A stretch of 64,000 nucleotides of DNA from Mycobacterium sp. ENV421 (GTDB lineage: Bacteria; Actinomycetota; Actinomycetes; Mycobacteriales; Mycobacteriaceae): NCBI RefSeq assembly GCF_002887815.1, contig NZ_PDHO01000014.1, forward strand, positions 62,001-126,000, in the 5' to 3' direction. Both the position numbers and the translations under genes were made by a program. Below are positions 8,913 to 17,459 of this stretch, in pieces (within the stretch, counting starts at the first letter, position 1; each line of letters opens with the position of its first letter). The notes beneath the pieces are model-generated. The model was not told where the DNA came from. It did not search any database and saw only the letters and a list, made by a program, of their open reading frames with translations.

Positions 8913-9383
8913 ATGAAGAACTGTTTGGTCCTCGGCGTAGGTGCGCTCGGTGCGGCGGTGGCATCGGCTGCGATGTTCGGCTCCGGCACCGCCTCGGCAA
9001 CCAACGAATACGCTGGTCAGACCTATGCTGATGCGGCGCAGGCGATCAGCGACGCCGGTCAGTCGGCGACCATCGCCACCCGGGTCGGCAGCTTCCTGCC
9101 GACCGATCAGTGCATGGTCACCGGATCGCGCAGCGCCGACTTCCTCGACTCCAGCGGCACCAACCCCGGTAACCGCGTGTTGCTCTACCTGAACTGCAAC
9201 AACACCTTCGCAACGGCAGGCGTGCCGGGTAACTCGATCGGCAGCCCGGAAGGACGTGCGGCTCGCGCCGACTACGAGGAGCAGCTCGCCAAGGCCCAGG
9301 CTGAAGCGGATCAGAGCGAGTCGAGCGAGTTGGATCAAACCGGCAATGTTCCGGGTGAGGCGGGTCAGGTCGCCGGCGGGTAA
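8913..9383 (+). CDS. Small secreted protein, second paralogue
   Basis: 156 residues. A signal peptide (LVLGVGALGAAVASAAMFG, ending ASA) is followed by TNEYAGQTYADAAQAISDAG, then FLPTDQCMVTGSRS and VLLYLNCN, all matching the protein at 8063. The C-terminal tail is acidic and Gln/Glu-rich rather than Cys-rich. The start ATG has a strong ribosome site, TCGGAGGTCGCG. It overlaps the convergent TetR gene by 19 bp at the 3' end. The family appears to be mycobacterial and uncharacterised. Confidence 0.78.
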   Translation: MKNCLVLGVGALGAAVASAAMFGSGTASATNEYAGQTYADAAQAISDAGQSATIATRVGSFLPTDQCMVTGSRSADFLDSSGTNPGNRVLLYLNCNNTFATAGVPGNSIGSPEGRAARADYEEQLAKAQAEADQSESSELDQTGNVPGEAGQVAGG

Positions 9384-9991
9384 CTCGCCGTGGGAGCGAG
9401 CAGCAGGTCTACGCAATAGTCGATGAACTGCTCGCGCGACGCGGGAAGCTGGCCGTCGAGGTAGGCGGTGAACAGCGCCGTCAGCGCCCCGATCAACCCG
9501 GTGGCCATCATTTTCTGCAGCACCGGATCGCTGATCGCGGTCAGCTTGCTCTGCAACAGCTCGATGAAGCTGGGCATCCACTCCGCGCCGGAGTGGATCA
9601 GCACGGCTTCGACCTGCGGCGCCAGCAGCAGCACGCGGCCCCGGACCGGATCGTCCACCATCAGACTCACGAACTGTTCGACTGCCGCGCGCGGCGTCGT
9701 GGCCGACATCAGCGCGGTCATGGCGCGATTGCAGACGTCGTCGTAGACGGCTCGGACGAACTCGTCGCGGTCGGAGAAACTTTCGTAGAAGTAGCGCTCG
9801 GTCAGGCCGGCTTGGCGGCAGACCGCCCGTACTGTCAGCGCCGGACCGCTGGGGCTGCCGAGCAGTGTGACGCCGGCGGCGATCAGTTCGTCGCGGCGCA
9901 GCGCTTGCCGGTCCGACAGCGGGACGCCGGACCAGCGGCCCCGTCGTTGACCCGGCGTCACATCGCTCCTAAGCTCTTGGTGACAACGCAT
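9365..9991 (-). CDS. TetR-family transcriptional regulator
   Basis: 208 residues. The N-terminal HTH is typical of TetR (LTVRAVCRQAGLTERYFYESFSDRDEFVRAVY), with a variable ligand-binding C-terminus. It is divergent from the MpaB-family gene only 38 bp away, which suggests local control. The ATG at 9991 is used here; GTG at 9961 would remove an ill-conserved N-terminus and is a real alternative. Position matches Rv0825c. Confidence 0.88.
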   Translation of the reverse strand: MRCHQELRSDVTPGQRRGRWSGVPLSDRQALRRDELIAAGVTLLGSPSGPALTVRAVCRQAGLTERYFYESFSDRDEFVRAVYDDVCNRAMTALMSATTPRAAVEQFVSLMVDDPVRGRVLLLAPQVEAVLIHSGAEWMPSFIELLQSKLTAISDPVLQKMMATGLIGALTALFTAYLDGQLPASREQFIDYCVDLLLAPTASYPPAT

Positions 9992-10029
9992 GTAGTCAAA
10001 ATGCCAGACTTCCTCGGGAAGGTCACCAG

Positions 10030-11061
10030 TTGAGTCAAGATACTTCCGAATCGTGCCCCGTCACCAGCGACGCCGCGCAAGTGGCGTCCGGCTGCCCGGT
10101 GACCGACGGCGGATATGACAGCCCGCCGTCGGTACTCGGCCCTGACTCGCTGACGTGGAAGTACTTCGGTGACTGGCGCGGACTACTCCAGGGGCCATGG
10201 GCCGGCTCGATGCAGAACATGCATCCTCAGCTCGGCGCTGCCGTCGAGGAGCACTCGATCTTCTTCATGGAGCGGCTGCCTCGGCTGTTGCGATCGCTGT
10301 ACCCCATCGGTGGTGTGGTGTTCGACGGCGATCGGGCGCCGGAGACCGGTGCGGAAGTGCGCGACTACCACATTCCGATCAAGGGTGTGGACGCTCGGGG
10401 GCGCCGTTACAGTGCGCTCAACCCTGACGTCTTCTATTGGGCCCACGCAACCTTCTTCATGGGCACGGTCCTGACGGCCGAGCACTTCGGTGACGGTCTG
10501 ACCGAGGACCAGAAACGCCAACTGTTCGACGAGCACGTCACCTGGTACCGGATGTACGGCATGAGCATGCGCCCGGTCCCGGCAAGTTGGGAAGAGTTCC
10601 AGGTGTACTGGGATCACATGTGCCGCAACGTACTCGAGAACAATTGGGCCACCCGCGAGGTTCTCGACCTGTCGACGATGCCCAAACATCCATCGCTGCA
10701 ATGGATTCCGGACTTCCTGTGGTCGGCCTACCTCAAAGTGCTCGGCCCGCTCGCGGTCTGGATCACCGTCGGGCTCTACGATCAGCCGGTCCGCGAGCTG
10801 ATGGGCTACACGTGGTCGACGCGCGATGAGCGTCTGCACAGGTTGTTCGGCCGCATGGTCAACCTGGCGTTCAAGGCGCTGCCCGAGCGTCGTCGGATGC
10901 ACCCGCGTGCGCGTGCGGGCTGGGATCGTGCGACCGGCCGCGTTCCCGTCGACGCACCGCTGATCCACAGCCCGGCCCGCAATTTGCCGCCGATAGGGGA
11001 GCGCGACAAGGGAATTCACTACCTGGGCGACTCATGCCCGACGAAAACCGTGGCGTCCTGA
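10030..11061 (+). CDS. Oxygenase MpaB family protein (DUF2236)
   Basis: 343 residues of the DUF2236/MpaB family, related to latex-clearing and mycophenolic-acid-type heme oxygenases. Helical motifs such as YHIPIKGVDARGRRYSALNP and DVFYWAHATFF are typical. The start is TTG at 10030, since no ATG fits upstream; the N-terminus carries a Cys-containing segment (ESCPVTSDAAQVASGCPVTD). It is divergent from the TetR gene. Synteny fits Rv0826. Substrate unknown. Confidence 0.82.
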   Translation: MSQDTSESCPVTSDAAQVASGCPVTDGGYDSPPSVLGPDSLTWKYFGDWRGLLQGPWAGSMQNMHPQLGAAVEEHSIFFMERLPRLLRSLYPIGGVVFDGDRAPETGAEVRDYHIPIKGVDARGRRYSALNPDVFYWAHATFFMGTVLTAEHFGDGLTEDQKRQLFDEHVTWYRMYGMSMRPVPASWEEFQVYWDHMCRNVLENNWATREVLDLSTMPKHPSLQWIPDFLWSAYLKVLGPLAVWITVGLYDQPVRELMGYTWSTRDERLHRLFGRMVNLAFKALPERRRMHPRARAGWDRATGRVPVDAPLIHSPARNLPPIGERDKGIHYLGDSCPTKTVAS

Positions 11062-11287
11062 GGCCTCGTCGACGAAACCGGCACTGAGAGCTACCGGTCA
11101 GCTACTTCGGTCGGGCATCCGGTGATTGTTGCCGGCGCAAAATTGGCGCGTCGAACATCGCGGTCGTTGCGCAGAGCGCGGAATGCGGCGGAATGCGTCT
11201 GGGGCAAACCCACCGGCCACGCCAGATCAACGCACGGTCGGGCCGACGGCCCCTCGCGGTGAGCGGCGCCACCGGCGAACGGGTGCG

Positions 11288-11446
11288 TCAATCGCTTTCG
11301 GCCGCAGCCAAACCCCAGCACATCACGGCATAGGATGCGGCGAAGGCGATGTCGTCGGTGTTCTCCTCATTGCCGCCCAGGCGCCGTACTTGGTCGGCGA
11401 TTGCGTGGCGGATCACATCGGTCGACGTGAGCAGTGGGTGACTCAT
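11288..11446 (-). CDS. Small 52-residue hypothetical protein
   Basis: Short ORF found by reading the minus strand. ATG at 11446 is preceded by CTCAGGAGTTAAC, a very good ribosome site, and the frame runs to TGA at 11288-11290. The product begins MSHPLLTSTDVIRHAIADQV and ends VMCWGLAAAESD, a compact helical and acidic protein without a recognised domain. It sits between the MpaB gene and the sugar-transferase gene. The remaining non-coding parts here (11062-11287, 11447-11561) show nothing else I can support. Confidence 0.6.
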   Translation of the reverse strand: MSHPLLTSTDVIRHAIADQVRRLGGNEENTDDIAFAASYAVMCWGLAAAESD

Positions 11447-11561
11447 GTTAACTCCTGAGGCGCGCGTGAAACAGGACTGCCCCGCTCCCCGATGCGTTAA
11501 CTGGGAGTTACCCGCTCGGGGTATCTTTCACACACCAGCTAACCGCGCCGTTATCGAAGCT

Positions 11562-13046
11562 TTACTCCGCGCGACGCAGCACCGCCGGAATCGTCAGCGC
11601 CAAGATCTTGAGATCGAGCGCGATCGAGAAGTTCTCTATGTAGTAGTTGTCCCACTCGGCGCGATCGGCGATGGACGTCTGCCCACGGAGGCCATGCACC
11701 TGAGCCCAGCCGGTGACACCGGCTCGAACCCGGTGACGCTCGCCGTATCGCTGGATCTGCGCCTCGAACAATTCGACGAACTCCGGCCGTTCGGGTCGGG
11801 GACCCACCAAGCTCATCTCGCCCTTGAGCACGTTGAGGAACTGCGGCAGTTCGTCGAGTGATGTGGCGCGCAGAATTTTGCCGATTTTCGTGCGACGGTC
11901 GACACCCTCCACACCACCGGGTGCGGCGCCGGTCTTGAGCTGGAAAGCCGCATCGGCGGCGTCGGGTGCCCGCATCGTGCGGAATTTCAGGCAGTCGAAG
12001 ACTCGTCCGTCGCGGCCCACCCGAGGCTGGCGGAAAAAGATCGGACCCGGCGAGCTCAACTTCACGAGGAGCACCAGAGTGAGGAAGACCGGTGAGATGA
12101 ACAGCAGCAGAAGGAAGGACATCACCCGGTCGAGGATGTGCTTGACGGTGAACTGCCAGCCGCGCGGGTTGGTGTGGGGCAGCGCCAGCAGTGGGGTGCC
12201 GCCGACGTGTTCGATCCGGGCTCGCTCGCCGATCGTGTCGAACATGCGCGGCACAACCCAGACCCGCAGGCCGTTCTGGTGGGCGGCTCGGACCACATGG
12301 GTCAGCACCAGATCTTGGGTCCGGGAGAACGCGATGATGACGTTCTGCGCTCCGGTCTCCTGAATCGCTTTGTCGATGTCCTCGGGCGGGCCCAGGTAGG
12401 GGATATCCGGCCGCGGGTCGCCCGGCTGGCCGAACCACGGTTCGGCGTCGATGATGCCGACCGGCCCGAGCCCGTATTCCGGGAACTCCTCGAGGCGGTT
12501 GATGATGTGGCCGGCGACGCGGCCGTTGCCGACGATGAGGGTCGGTGCCACGAGGTGATGGTGTCGCCGCAAGGTGCGCTGCACGATCACTCGGACGAGC
12601 CGGCCGAATGGCATGAGGACCGCGGCGCAGAGCCAGATCTTGAGCACGGTCGACCCCGGTCGACCGGACTCGTGGGTGAGCAGCATGCCGGCGAGTAGGA
12701 ACATCGTGGAAATCGCGACGGTCGCTTCGATGGGCCCGATCTCGTCGAGGAATTCCCGGTTCAGGCGACGCCGGTAGACCCCTCGCGCGGCGAGCGTGGC
12801 GACGACGACCGGGACGAACAGGATGGCCAACCACAGGTCCGGGGGATATTCGTTGCTGGACATCGCCCACTGCGCGCCGAGGGCGGTCGCGATCGACACC
12901 GAAAGAACGTCGATGGAGACGGTGATGATGGTGCTCAGTGGGTCGGTCCGAACCCGCTCGGCAAATGTTTTCTTCCGCGGCGCAAATTTGCCGCTATGAG
13001 CCGACGTGGTCGGCGAATTCTCGACCTGAAGAGTTCGTGTAGCCAT
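11562..13046 (-). CDS. Exopolysaccharide polyprenyl glycosylphosphotransferase (WcaJ/WbaP type)
   Basis: Membrane enzyme that transfers a sugar-1-phosphate to polyprenyl phosphate, the first step in making a surface polysaccharide. The 494 residues contain several N-terminal transmembrane segments, a Rossmann-like CoA-binding-type domain (PTLIVGNGRVAGHIINRL), another hydrophobic helix (about 318-340) and the C-terminal catalytic domain (PIFFRQPRVGRDG, FDCLKFRTM, SLDELPQFLNVLKGEMSLVG). ATG at 13046. It stands alone, without an obvious polysaccharide operon around it. Confidence 0.92.
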   Translation of the reverse strand: MATRTLQVENSPTTSAHSGKFAPRKKTFAERVRTDPLSTIITVSIDVLSVSIATALGAQWAMSSNEYPPDLWLAILFVPVVVATLAARGVYRRRLNREFLDEIGPIEATVAISTMFLLAGMLLTHESGRPGSTVLKIWLCAAVLMPFGRLVRVIVQRTLRRHHHLVAPTLIVGNGRVAGHIINRLEEFPEYGLGPVGIIDAEPWFGQPGDPRPDIPYLGPPEDIDKAIQETGAQNVIIAFSRTQDLVLTHVVRAAHQNGLRVWVVPRMFDTIGERARIEHVGGTPLLALPHTNPRGWQFTVKHILDRVMSFLLLLFISPVFLTLVLLVKLSSPGPIFFRQPRVGRDGRVFDCLKFRTMRAPDAADAAFQLKTGAAPGGVEGVDRRTKIGKILRATSLDELPQFLNVLKGEMSLVGPRPERPEFVELFEAQIQRYGERHRVRAGVTGWAQVHGLRGQTSIADRAEWDNYYIENFSIALDLKILALTIPAVLRRAE

Positions 13047-13144
13047 GACCGCTCACTTCACCCACCGAACCACAGGCGGGACGCTACCCGATATCACTAC
13101 CCGTCGAGTCACATATCCCCCCGTGTGGCGAACTTTGGCAAAGA

Positions 13145-13819
13145 TCACGTGTCGCGCGGCTCGGCCAGTAACCGCTGGCGCGCGACGGCGGCGAGATCGT
13201 TGAGTATCTGTACCTGGCCGCTGGACCAGTGCCGCGGGCGAGTGTCCCACGTGCACAGCGTCCCCGCGACGTTGCCGTTGCCATCGATCAACGGGATTCC
13301 GGCGTACGCCAGCACCCCTTCCCTGACCGCTGGATGGTCGGCAAGGAGAGGGTGCGCTCGGGTGTCGTCGACCACCAGCGGCTCGCGGCTCGCGACGGTG
13401 AACTTGCAGATCGACATCTCGATCGGCCGCACTCGGGGCAGCGCTTCGTCGCTCGCAGTGCTACCGGCCAGCACCTGGCGGTCGGGGTAGACGATGGACA
13501 CTGCTGCCATCGGGGTGCCCAGCGCCTCGGCCGTGAGGACCGCCACGCGATCCAGCGTCGCGCTGCGGATGTCGTCGTGGTTGCCCAGCCGCTCCAGCAC
13601 CGCCAGGCGTTCGGGGTCCGACACGGCGTCGTCGACGATCGCGTCGACGGCACTCTGCTCACCGGAAAGCTGGTCGACGACGGCTTGGACCGTCTGGTCG
13701 TGTTCAGGGCCGGCAAGACGCGCAATCACATGCCTGCCGGTCTGCCGGTCGACGCCGTGGCGCGGGCCGTGCCCGGCGCCGCCCGCGGGCTGCGAGGCCC
13801 CGTCACTCATGTGGTTCAC
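13145..13819 (-). CDS. GAF domain protein
   Basis: 224 residues. The C-terminal two thirds form a GAF sensor-type domain (LTAEALGTPMAAVSIVYPDR, ICKFTVASREPLVVDD, VLAYAGIPLIDGNGNVAGTL). The N-terminus is low-complexity Gly/His followed by a helical segment. Starts are GTG 13819 or ATG 13810. It has no output domain, so it is probably a stand-alone small-molecule or redox sensor. Partner unknown. Confidence 0.75.
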   Translation of the reverse strand: MNHMSDGASQPAGGAGHGPRHGVDRQTGRHVIARLAGPEHDQTVQAVVDQLSGEQSAVDAIVDDAVSDPERLAVLERLGNHDDIRSATLDRVAVLTAEALGTPMAAVSIVYPDRQVLAGSTASDEALPRVRPIEMSICKFTVASREPLVVDDTRAHPLLADHPAVREGVLAYAGIPLIDGNGNVAGTLCTWDTRPRHWSSGQVQILNDLAAVARQRLLAEPRDT

Positions 13820-13895
13820 GATAGGTCACCCCCGACGGTGACGGGCGATGTCAGAAAGGTCCGCTTCCGCGAAGAACCCGTTCATTCCCCTGTTG

Positions 13896-13968
13896 TGCCC
13901 CCACCAGGGCTCGAACCTGGGACCTGCGGATTAAAAGTCCGTAGCTCTACCGACTGAGCTATAGGGGC
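13896..13968 (-). tRNA. lysT: tRNA-Lys (anticodon UUU)
   Basis: 73-base cloverleaf on the minus strand: acceptor GCCCCTA/TGGGGGC, anticodon loop CTTTTAA, T-loop GGTTCGAG. CCA is not encoded. It heads the tRNA block but faces the other way from the rest. Confidence 0.96.
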
Positions 13969-14090
13969 GCGTCGCACACAATACTGCCTTCGATCATGTG
14001 CCTCGGTTTTGGGATTGAGCCTGTGGTGCCCTAAGCTAACGACGCTCTAACGTGCACTCGTTGTGAGTACCCCGGAGTGATTCGGTTCTG

Positions 14091-14163
14091 GCCCCCATCG
14101 TCTAGTGGCCTAGGACGCCGCCCTTTCACGGCGGTAGCACGGGTTCGAATCCCGTTGGGGGTA
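14091..14163 (+). tRNA. gltT: tRNA-Glu (anticodon UUC)
   Basis: 73-base cloverleaf: acceptor GCCCCCA with TGGGGGT (a G-U closing pair), anticodon loop CTTTCAC giving UUC, T-arm GGGTTCGAATCCC. CCA is not encoded. Confidence 0.96.
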
Positions 14164-14203
14164 CGCGTGACGACGGCGACGTCGGAGCGAGCGGTAAGAG
14201 TAA

Positions 14204-14280
14204 GGCCCTGTGGCGCAGTTGGTTAGCGCGCCGCCCTGTCACGGCGGAGGTCGCGGGTTCGAGTCCCGTCAGGGTCGCCA
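14204..14280 (+). tRNA. aspT: tRNA-Asp (anticodon GUC)
   Basis: 77 bases including encoded CCA. Acceptor GGCCCTG/CAGGGTC, anticodon GTC in the loop CTGTCAC, T-arm GCGGGTTCGAGTCCCGT. Confidence 0.96.
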
Positions 14281-14318
14281 TGTATGTGGTGAGGCATTGG
14301 ATTGACGCAGTGCCTTCC

Positions 14319-14395
14319 GGCCAGGTAGCTCAGTTGGTACGAGCGTCCGCCTGAAAAGCGGAAGGTCGCCGGTTCGATCCCGGCCCTGGCCACCA
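14319..14395 (+). tRNA. pheU: tRNA-Phe (anticodon GAA), integration target
   Basis: 77 bases including encoded CCA. Acceptor GGCCAGG/CCTGGCC, anticodon GAA in CTGAAAA. Bases from 14344 to 14393 are duplicated exactly at 30519-30568. The tRNA is intact because the integrated element supplies the 3' half. Confidence 0.97.
14344..14393 (+). repeat. attL: 50-bp direct repeat within tRNA-Phe
   Basis: Identical over 50 bases to 30519-30568, beginning CGTCCGCCTGAAAAGCGG. It covers the anticodon arm to the first C of the CCA end. The first mismatch on each side defines the limits. Confidence 0.95.
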
Positions 14396-14418
14396 TCTTT
14401 GACCTGCATTGACACGGA

Positions 14419-15588
14419 TTATGCACTCGGTTGTTGGTTAGATTCGTCCGGTTCTTGTCCGGTCGTCGGTGGGTGAACCTCAGTCGCGTGAAGCTGATCG
14501 AGGTTGGTTGCCACATGGTCCAGCTCGTCGGCGTAGAGGTCGCTGTAGATGTTGGCGGTCACGGTCGGCGTCGAGTGGCCCATGGTCTTCTGTACGTACC
14601 GCAAATCGGCACCGGATTTTCTGGCGAGGCTGGCGTAGGTGTGACGCAGCTCGTGAATGGTCAGCGGCGCCAGGTGCGTTTTCTTGAGAACTTTGTTCCA
14701 GTGCGTGTGCCTTCGCCAGTTGTTGGACCTCAGCATCTTTCCGTTGGGTGATGTGAGCGCGGGCTCGTCCGGAGCGCGTCCGGCGATGCGCGGTTTGAGG
14801 GCGCTAGTGACGACCTGGGGGAGCGGGATGGTTCGGGTCCCGGCCACCGTCTTGGTGGAGCCGACGACGATCCGGCCCTCCACTTCTGGTGCCGCCCGTC
14901 GAACGTAGAGACGACGAGCGGCCAGGTCGATGTCCTTGACGCGGAGGCCGACGAGTTCGGACCAGCGCAGGCCGGTGTAGGCGAGAATGGTCACGACGTC
15001 ACCTTGGTCGCCACAGGCTGTGGCGAGTGTCTGAACTTCTTGCGCGGTCAGATAGCGGTGGCGTTCCCGCTCGGGAATCCGGCCCGCTGAGACACTGAGA
15101 GCGGGATTCCGGTGGATCCGGCCATCCTGGTGGGCGACATCGAGGATCGACCGCAGGAGTCGCAGCGTGGATACCTTCGCCCACGGGCCGACCGTCAGAC
15201 CGTCGACGAACGCCTGGACATCGGCGCGGGTGATCTCATCGACGGGCATGTGACCGAACCTCGGTTTGATGCGTAGATCCCAGTGCTGGGTGTAGCCACT
15301 CCAGGTTTTCGGCGACACCGCCGGTTTCTTGGTGTCGGAGAATTGCGTCCAGACCCGATTGAGCAGTGTCCGGCCCAGGCGCGGGTCGAACCGACGGGCG
15401 CCGAGTGCGGCCTCGTTGTCACGTTCCGACTTGAACGCCTTCGCCTCGCGCAGCGTGGGGAATGTCGCCGAGGTTTCAACCCAGCCTGACGGTGCGTCGG
15501 GGTCGCGGATCAAGTAGCGGACTTGGTAGCGGGGCTCCCCGGCGGCGTTGAGGCGCTTTCGGATGCCGCGCGGGGTGTTGCCTGCCAT
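14419..15588 (-). CDS. int: Tyrosine site-specific integrase
   Basis: Catalyses insertion and excision at the tRNA-Phe att site. The 389 residues comprise an N-terminal arm-binding domain, a SAM-like core-binding domain (about 68-165) and a C-terminal catalytic domain with Arg208 (YTGLRWSEL), His312-x-x-Arg315 (HELRHTY), His338 (MGHS) and the nucleophile Tyr348 (ANIYSDLY). ATG at 15588 shares one base with the xis stop (TAATG), so it is translationally coupled; the longer open frame upstream is xis antiframe. The gene ends 25 bp from attL, as expected for AICEs. Confidence 0.95.
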   Translation of the reverse strand: MAGNTPRGIRKRLNAAGEPRYQVRYLIRDPDAPSGWVETSATFPTLREAKAFKSERDNEAALGARRFDPRLGRTLLNRVWTQFSDTKKPAVSPKTWSGYTQHWDLRIKPRFGHMPVDEITRADVQAFVDGLTVGPWAKVSTLRLLRSILDVAHQDGRIHRNPALSVSAGRIPERERHRYLTAQEVQTLATACGDQGDVVTILAYTGLRWSELVGLRVKDIDLAARRLYVRRAAPEVEGRIVVGSTKTVAGTRTIPLPQVVTSALKPRIAGRAPDEPALTSPNGKMLRSNNWRRHTHWNKVLKKTHLAPLTIHELRHTYASLARKSGADLRYVQKTMGHSTPTVTANIYSDLYADELDHVATNLDQLHATEVHPPTTGQEPDESNQQPSA

Positions 15589-15824
15589 TACCGCCGTGCC
15601 TGCTTGAGCCAGGACCGGACTTCGGCACAGTCCCAGCGGCGCACACGCTCTGACAGCGTGTAGCAGGGCGGGCCGATCTGCTCGCCGGTCGTTTCGCGGA
15701 TCGCTGCCCACCGGTTGAGCGTTGCGGCCGAGACGCCAAGCAGCGCCGACACCTGTTCGGCAGTCAGCAACTCAGGGAAGTTGCCTGCGGTGACGAGAGC
15801 CTCCCGGAGGCCGTGAGTGACCAT
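15588..15824 (-). CDS. xis: Excisionase / MerR-like HTH protein
   Basis: 78 residues. It has an N-terminal HTH of the DNA-binding excisionase type (LTAEQVSALLGVSAATLNRWAA) and a short wing (YTLSERVRRWDCAEVRSWL). It is thought to bend attL/attR DNA and steer the integrase to excision. ATG 15824 is preferred because GAGGTGAAG precedes it and the motif begins soon after; ATG-like starts further up would overlap the previous gene. Directly upstream of, and coupled to, int. Confidence 0.85.
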   Translation of the reverse strand: MVTHGLREALVTAGNFPELLTAEQVSALLGVSAATLNRWAAIRETTGEQIGPPCYTLSERVRRWDCAEVRSWLKQARR

Positions 15825-15828
15825 CGCT

Positions 15829-16140
15829 TCACCTCGCTGCACGGATCGAGTCGAACCAAGCGCGCGTGCGCGGCAATCCGGCATCGACGTCGGACTGACC
15901 GTCGGTGATTCCCCACAGGTCGAATGCCCATCGCTCCAGTGCGGATCGCGTTGTCTCGCCGCAGCGCTGGAGTTCGGCGTCGTCGCCGAGGACCAGGGCG
16001 GTGCCGATGACTTCGCCGCACGACCAGAGGTGCCGATACTGGTCCCATCCGTCTCTGCGGACGAGGGCGGCGCGCTGCATCAGATCATCGGCATGCCGGG
16101 TCGCTTGATCCTGGTCGGATGGTTCGAAGATAGAGCTCAT
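15829..16140 (-). CDS. Hypothetical AICE protein, 103 residues
   Basis: Unrecognised helical protein (begins MSSIFEPSDQDQATRHADDL, contains GWDQYRHLWSCGEVIGTAL). ATG overlaps the translocase stop by 4 bp, and xis starts 4 bases after its stop, so it is fully embedded in the pra-tra-orf-xis-int operon. Its fixed position suggests a role in transfer or excision, but no domain shows this. No signal peptide or membrane helix is apparent. Confidence 0.75.
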   Translation of the reverse strand: MSSIFEPSDQDQATRHADDLMQRAALVRRDGWDQYRHLWSCGEVIGTALVLGDDAELQRCGETTRSALERWAFDLWGITDGQSDVDAGLPRTRAWFDSIRAAR

Positions 16141-17459
16141 TGCGCTGCCCTACCTCGGGGCGAGCTTGCCGGTCGGTATTGCTTTGCGGTGGAACGGATT
16201 TGTTCGTCGGACCAGAAGTCGGCGCGCACCTTGGTGACTTGCCCGTCCTCGGCGATGACGTAACCGGTGCCTGGCTGGTCGGGGCTGATTCGGTGTGCGG
16301 GCGCGGCATCGGCCATCCCGTCGCCCAGCACCATCGCGACTTCGTCTCGGGAACGTAGTCGGAGCGCGATGGTCTGGGTGAATAGCCCTCGCATCGGCAG
16401 GACTTCCTTGCGTGGGTCCTGCAGAAACGCTGCGACCACGATGCCCAGCGCTCGGCCCTTCGTGAGAATGCGCGACAACGACGCCGCCGCTTCTTTACGC
16501 AGGGCCGGATCGCTCATGTAGGCGGTCACTCCGGCCAGCTCGTCGATGAGCAGCACCACCAGGGGTGACGCCTTCGTCGGATTGTGCTCACGCGTTCGGC
16601 CTGCCATCGCGTTGCCACGCTTGTTCATCAACTTCTCCAGCGCGGCAAGGGTTTCCACGGCATTGGCTTCGGTGGTGGCGATCTTCGTGAACAGGCTGGA
16701 CCCGACCGACAGTTCGATGCCGTACTTCAGATCGATGCCCACGAGGTGCACCACACCGGCAGCTACGGAGGGAGCGAGCCCGCCAGCGATACCCCAGAAG
16801 ATGGAGCCCTTGCCTGCCCCAGAGCAACCCACGGTGAGGGTGTGCCGGCCGCTCAAGGGCAGGGTCCAGGCTGAGCCGTTTTCGCATCGCCCGAGCGTGA
16901 CTCGTGCGGTTGCCGCGGATGTCGGTGGTGTTGCGTGGGCTGTGGTCGACAGCTGTTCCCGCATGACCAGCTCGATCCGAAGCGTTCCGGGCGAGACGAC
17001 CACCGACCGTGCCGAGTGAGCGCCCGCGGCATCGCGAATCGCCGGAACAGCACGCTCCAAGTCTTCGACGGTCTGCCCCATGCGTGCCCGCACCGTCAGT
17101 CGCAGGGTAGTGCGAGACACGTCTGTTCCCAACAACTTTGGGTGAAACCAGCGCGTCGACGCGCCCTGCCGGCCATCGTAGTCGCGGCGCGTGACCTGCT
17201 CGGAGGCGGACAGACCGCAGCGCTTGCAGAGCTTCTGCCACGACATATGCGCCCAGAAGCGCCAACGCAGGAGCCGAGCTGGTGTCGCGAATCGTTCCTC
17301 GTACGTCTCCGGTGAGTGCAGCCGCCAGTAGATAAGGGCTGCGCCGGCGACACCGATGGTGACCGCCACGCACAGGGCAACGTTGGTCAGGAAGTCCAGC
17401 ACGTGGTCAAGCCGGAACGGGGTATCAATATCGACTGGCGCGAACGGGTCGGGATTCAT
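16137..17459 (-). CDS. traSA: FtsK/SpoIIIE-type DNA translocase (TraSA-like)
   Basis: Single-protein conjugation pump that moves double-stranded element DNA between cells. The 440 residues begin with a transmembrane helix (about 24-45), followed by the RecA-like motor with Walker A GCSGAGKGS (211-219; Lys217) and Walker B VVLLIDE (Asp306-Glu307), and the conserved GRALGIVVAAFLQDPRKEV segment. It overlaps pra upstream (4 bp, ATGA) and the 103-residue ORF downstream (4 bp). Shorter than chromosomal FtsK, as usual for AICE Tra proteins. Confidence 0.92.
   Translation of the reverse strand: MNPDPFAPVDIDTPFRLDHVLDFLTNVALCVAVTIGVAGAALIYWRLHSPETYEERFATPARLLRWRFWAHMSWQKLCKRCGLSASEQVTRRDYDGRQGASTRWFHPKLLGTDVSRTTLRLTVRARMGQTVEDLERAVPAIRDAAGAHSARSVVVSPGTLRIELVMREQLSTTAHATPPTSAATARVTLGRCENGSAWTLPLSGRHTLTVGCSGAGKGSIFWGIAGGLAPSVAAGVVHLVGIDLKYGIELSVGSSLFTKIATTEANAVETLAALEKLMNKRGNAMAGRTREHNPTKASPLVVLLIDELAGVTAYMSDPALRKEAAASLSRILTKGRALGIVVAAFLQDPRKEVLPMRGLFTQTIALRLRSRDEVAMVLGDGMADAAPAHRISPDQPGTGYVIAEDGQVTKVRADFWSDEQIRSTAKQYRPASSPRGRAAQ

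Noticed and set aside
11126..11458. 110-codon plus-strand ORF and 76-codon minus-strand ORF between the MpaB and sugar-transferase genes
   Set aside because: Poor composition and no ribosome site; the 52-codon minus-strand ORF at 11288-11446 explains the region better.
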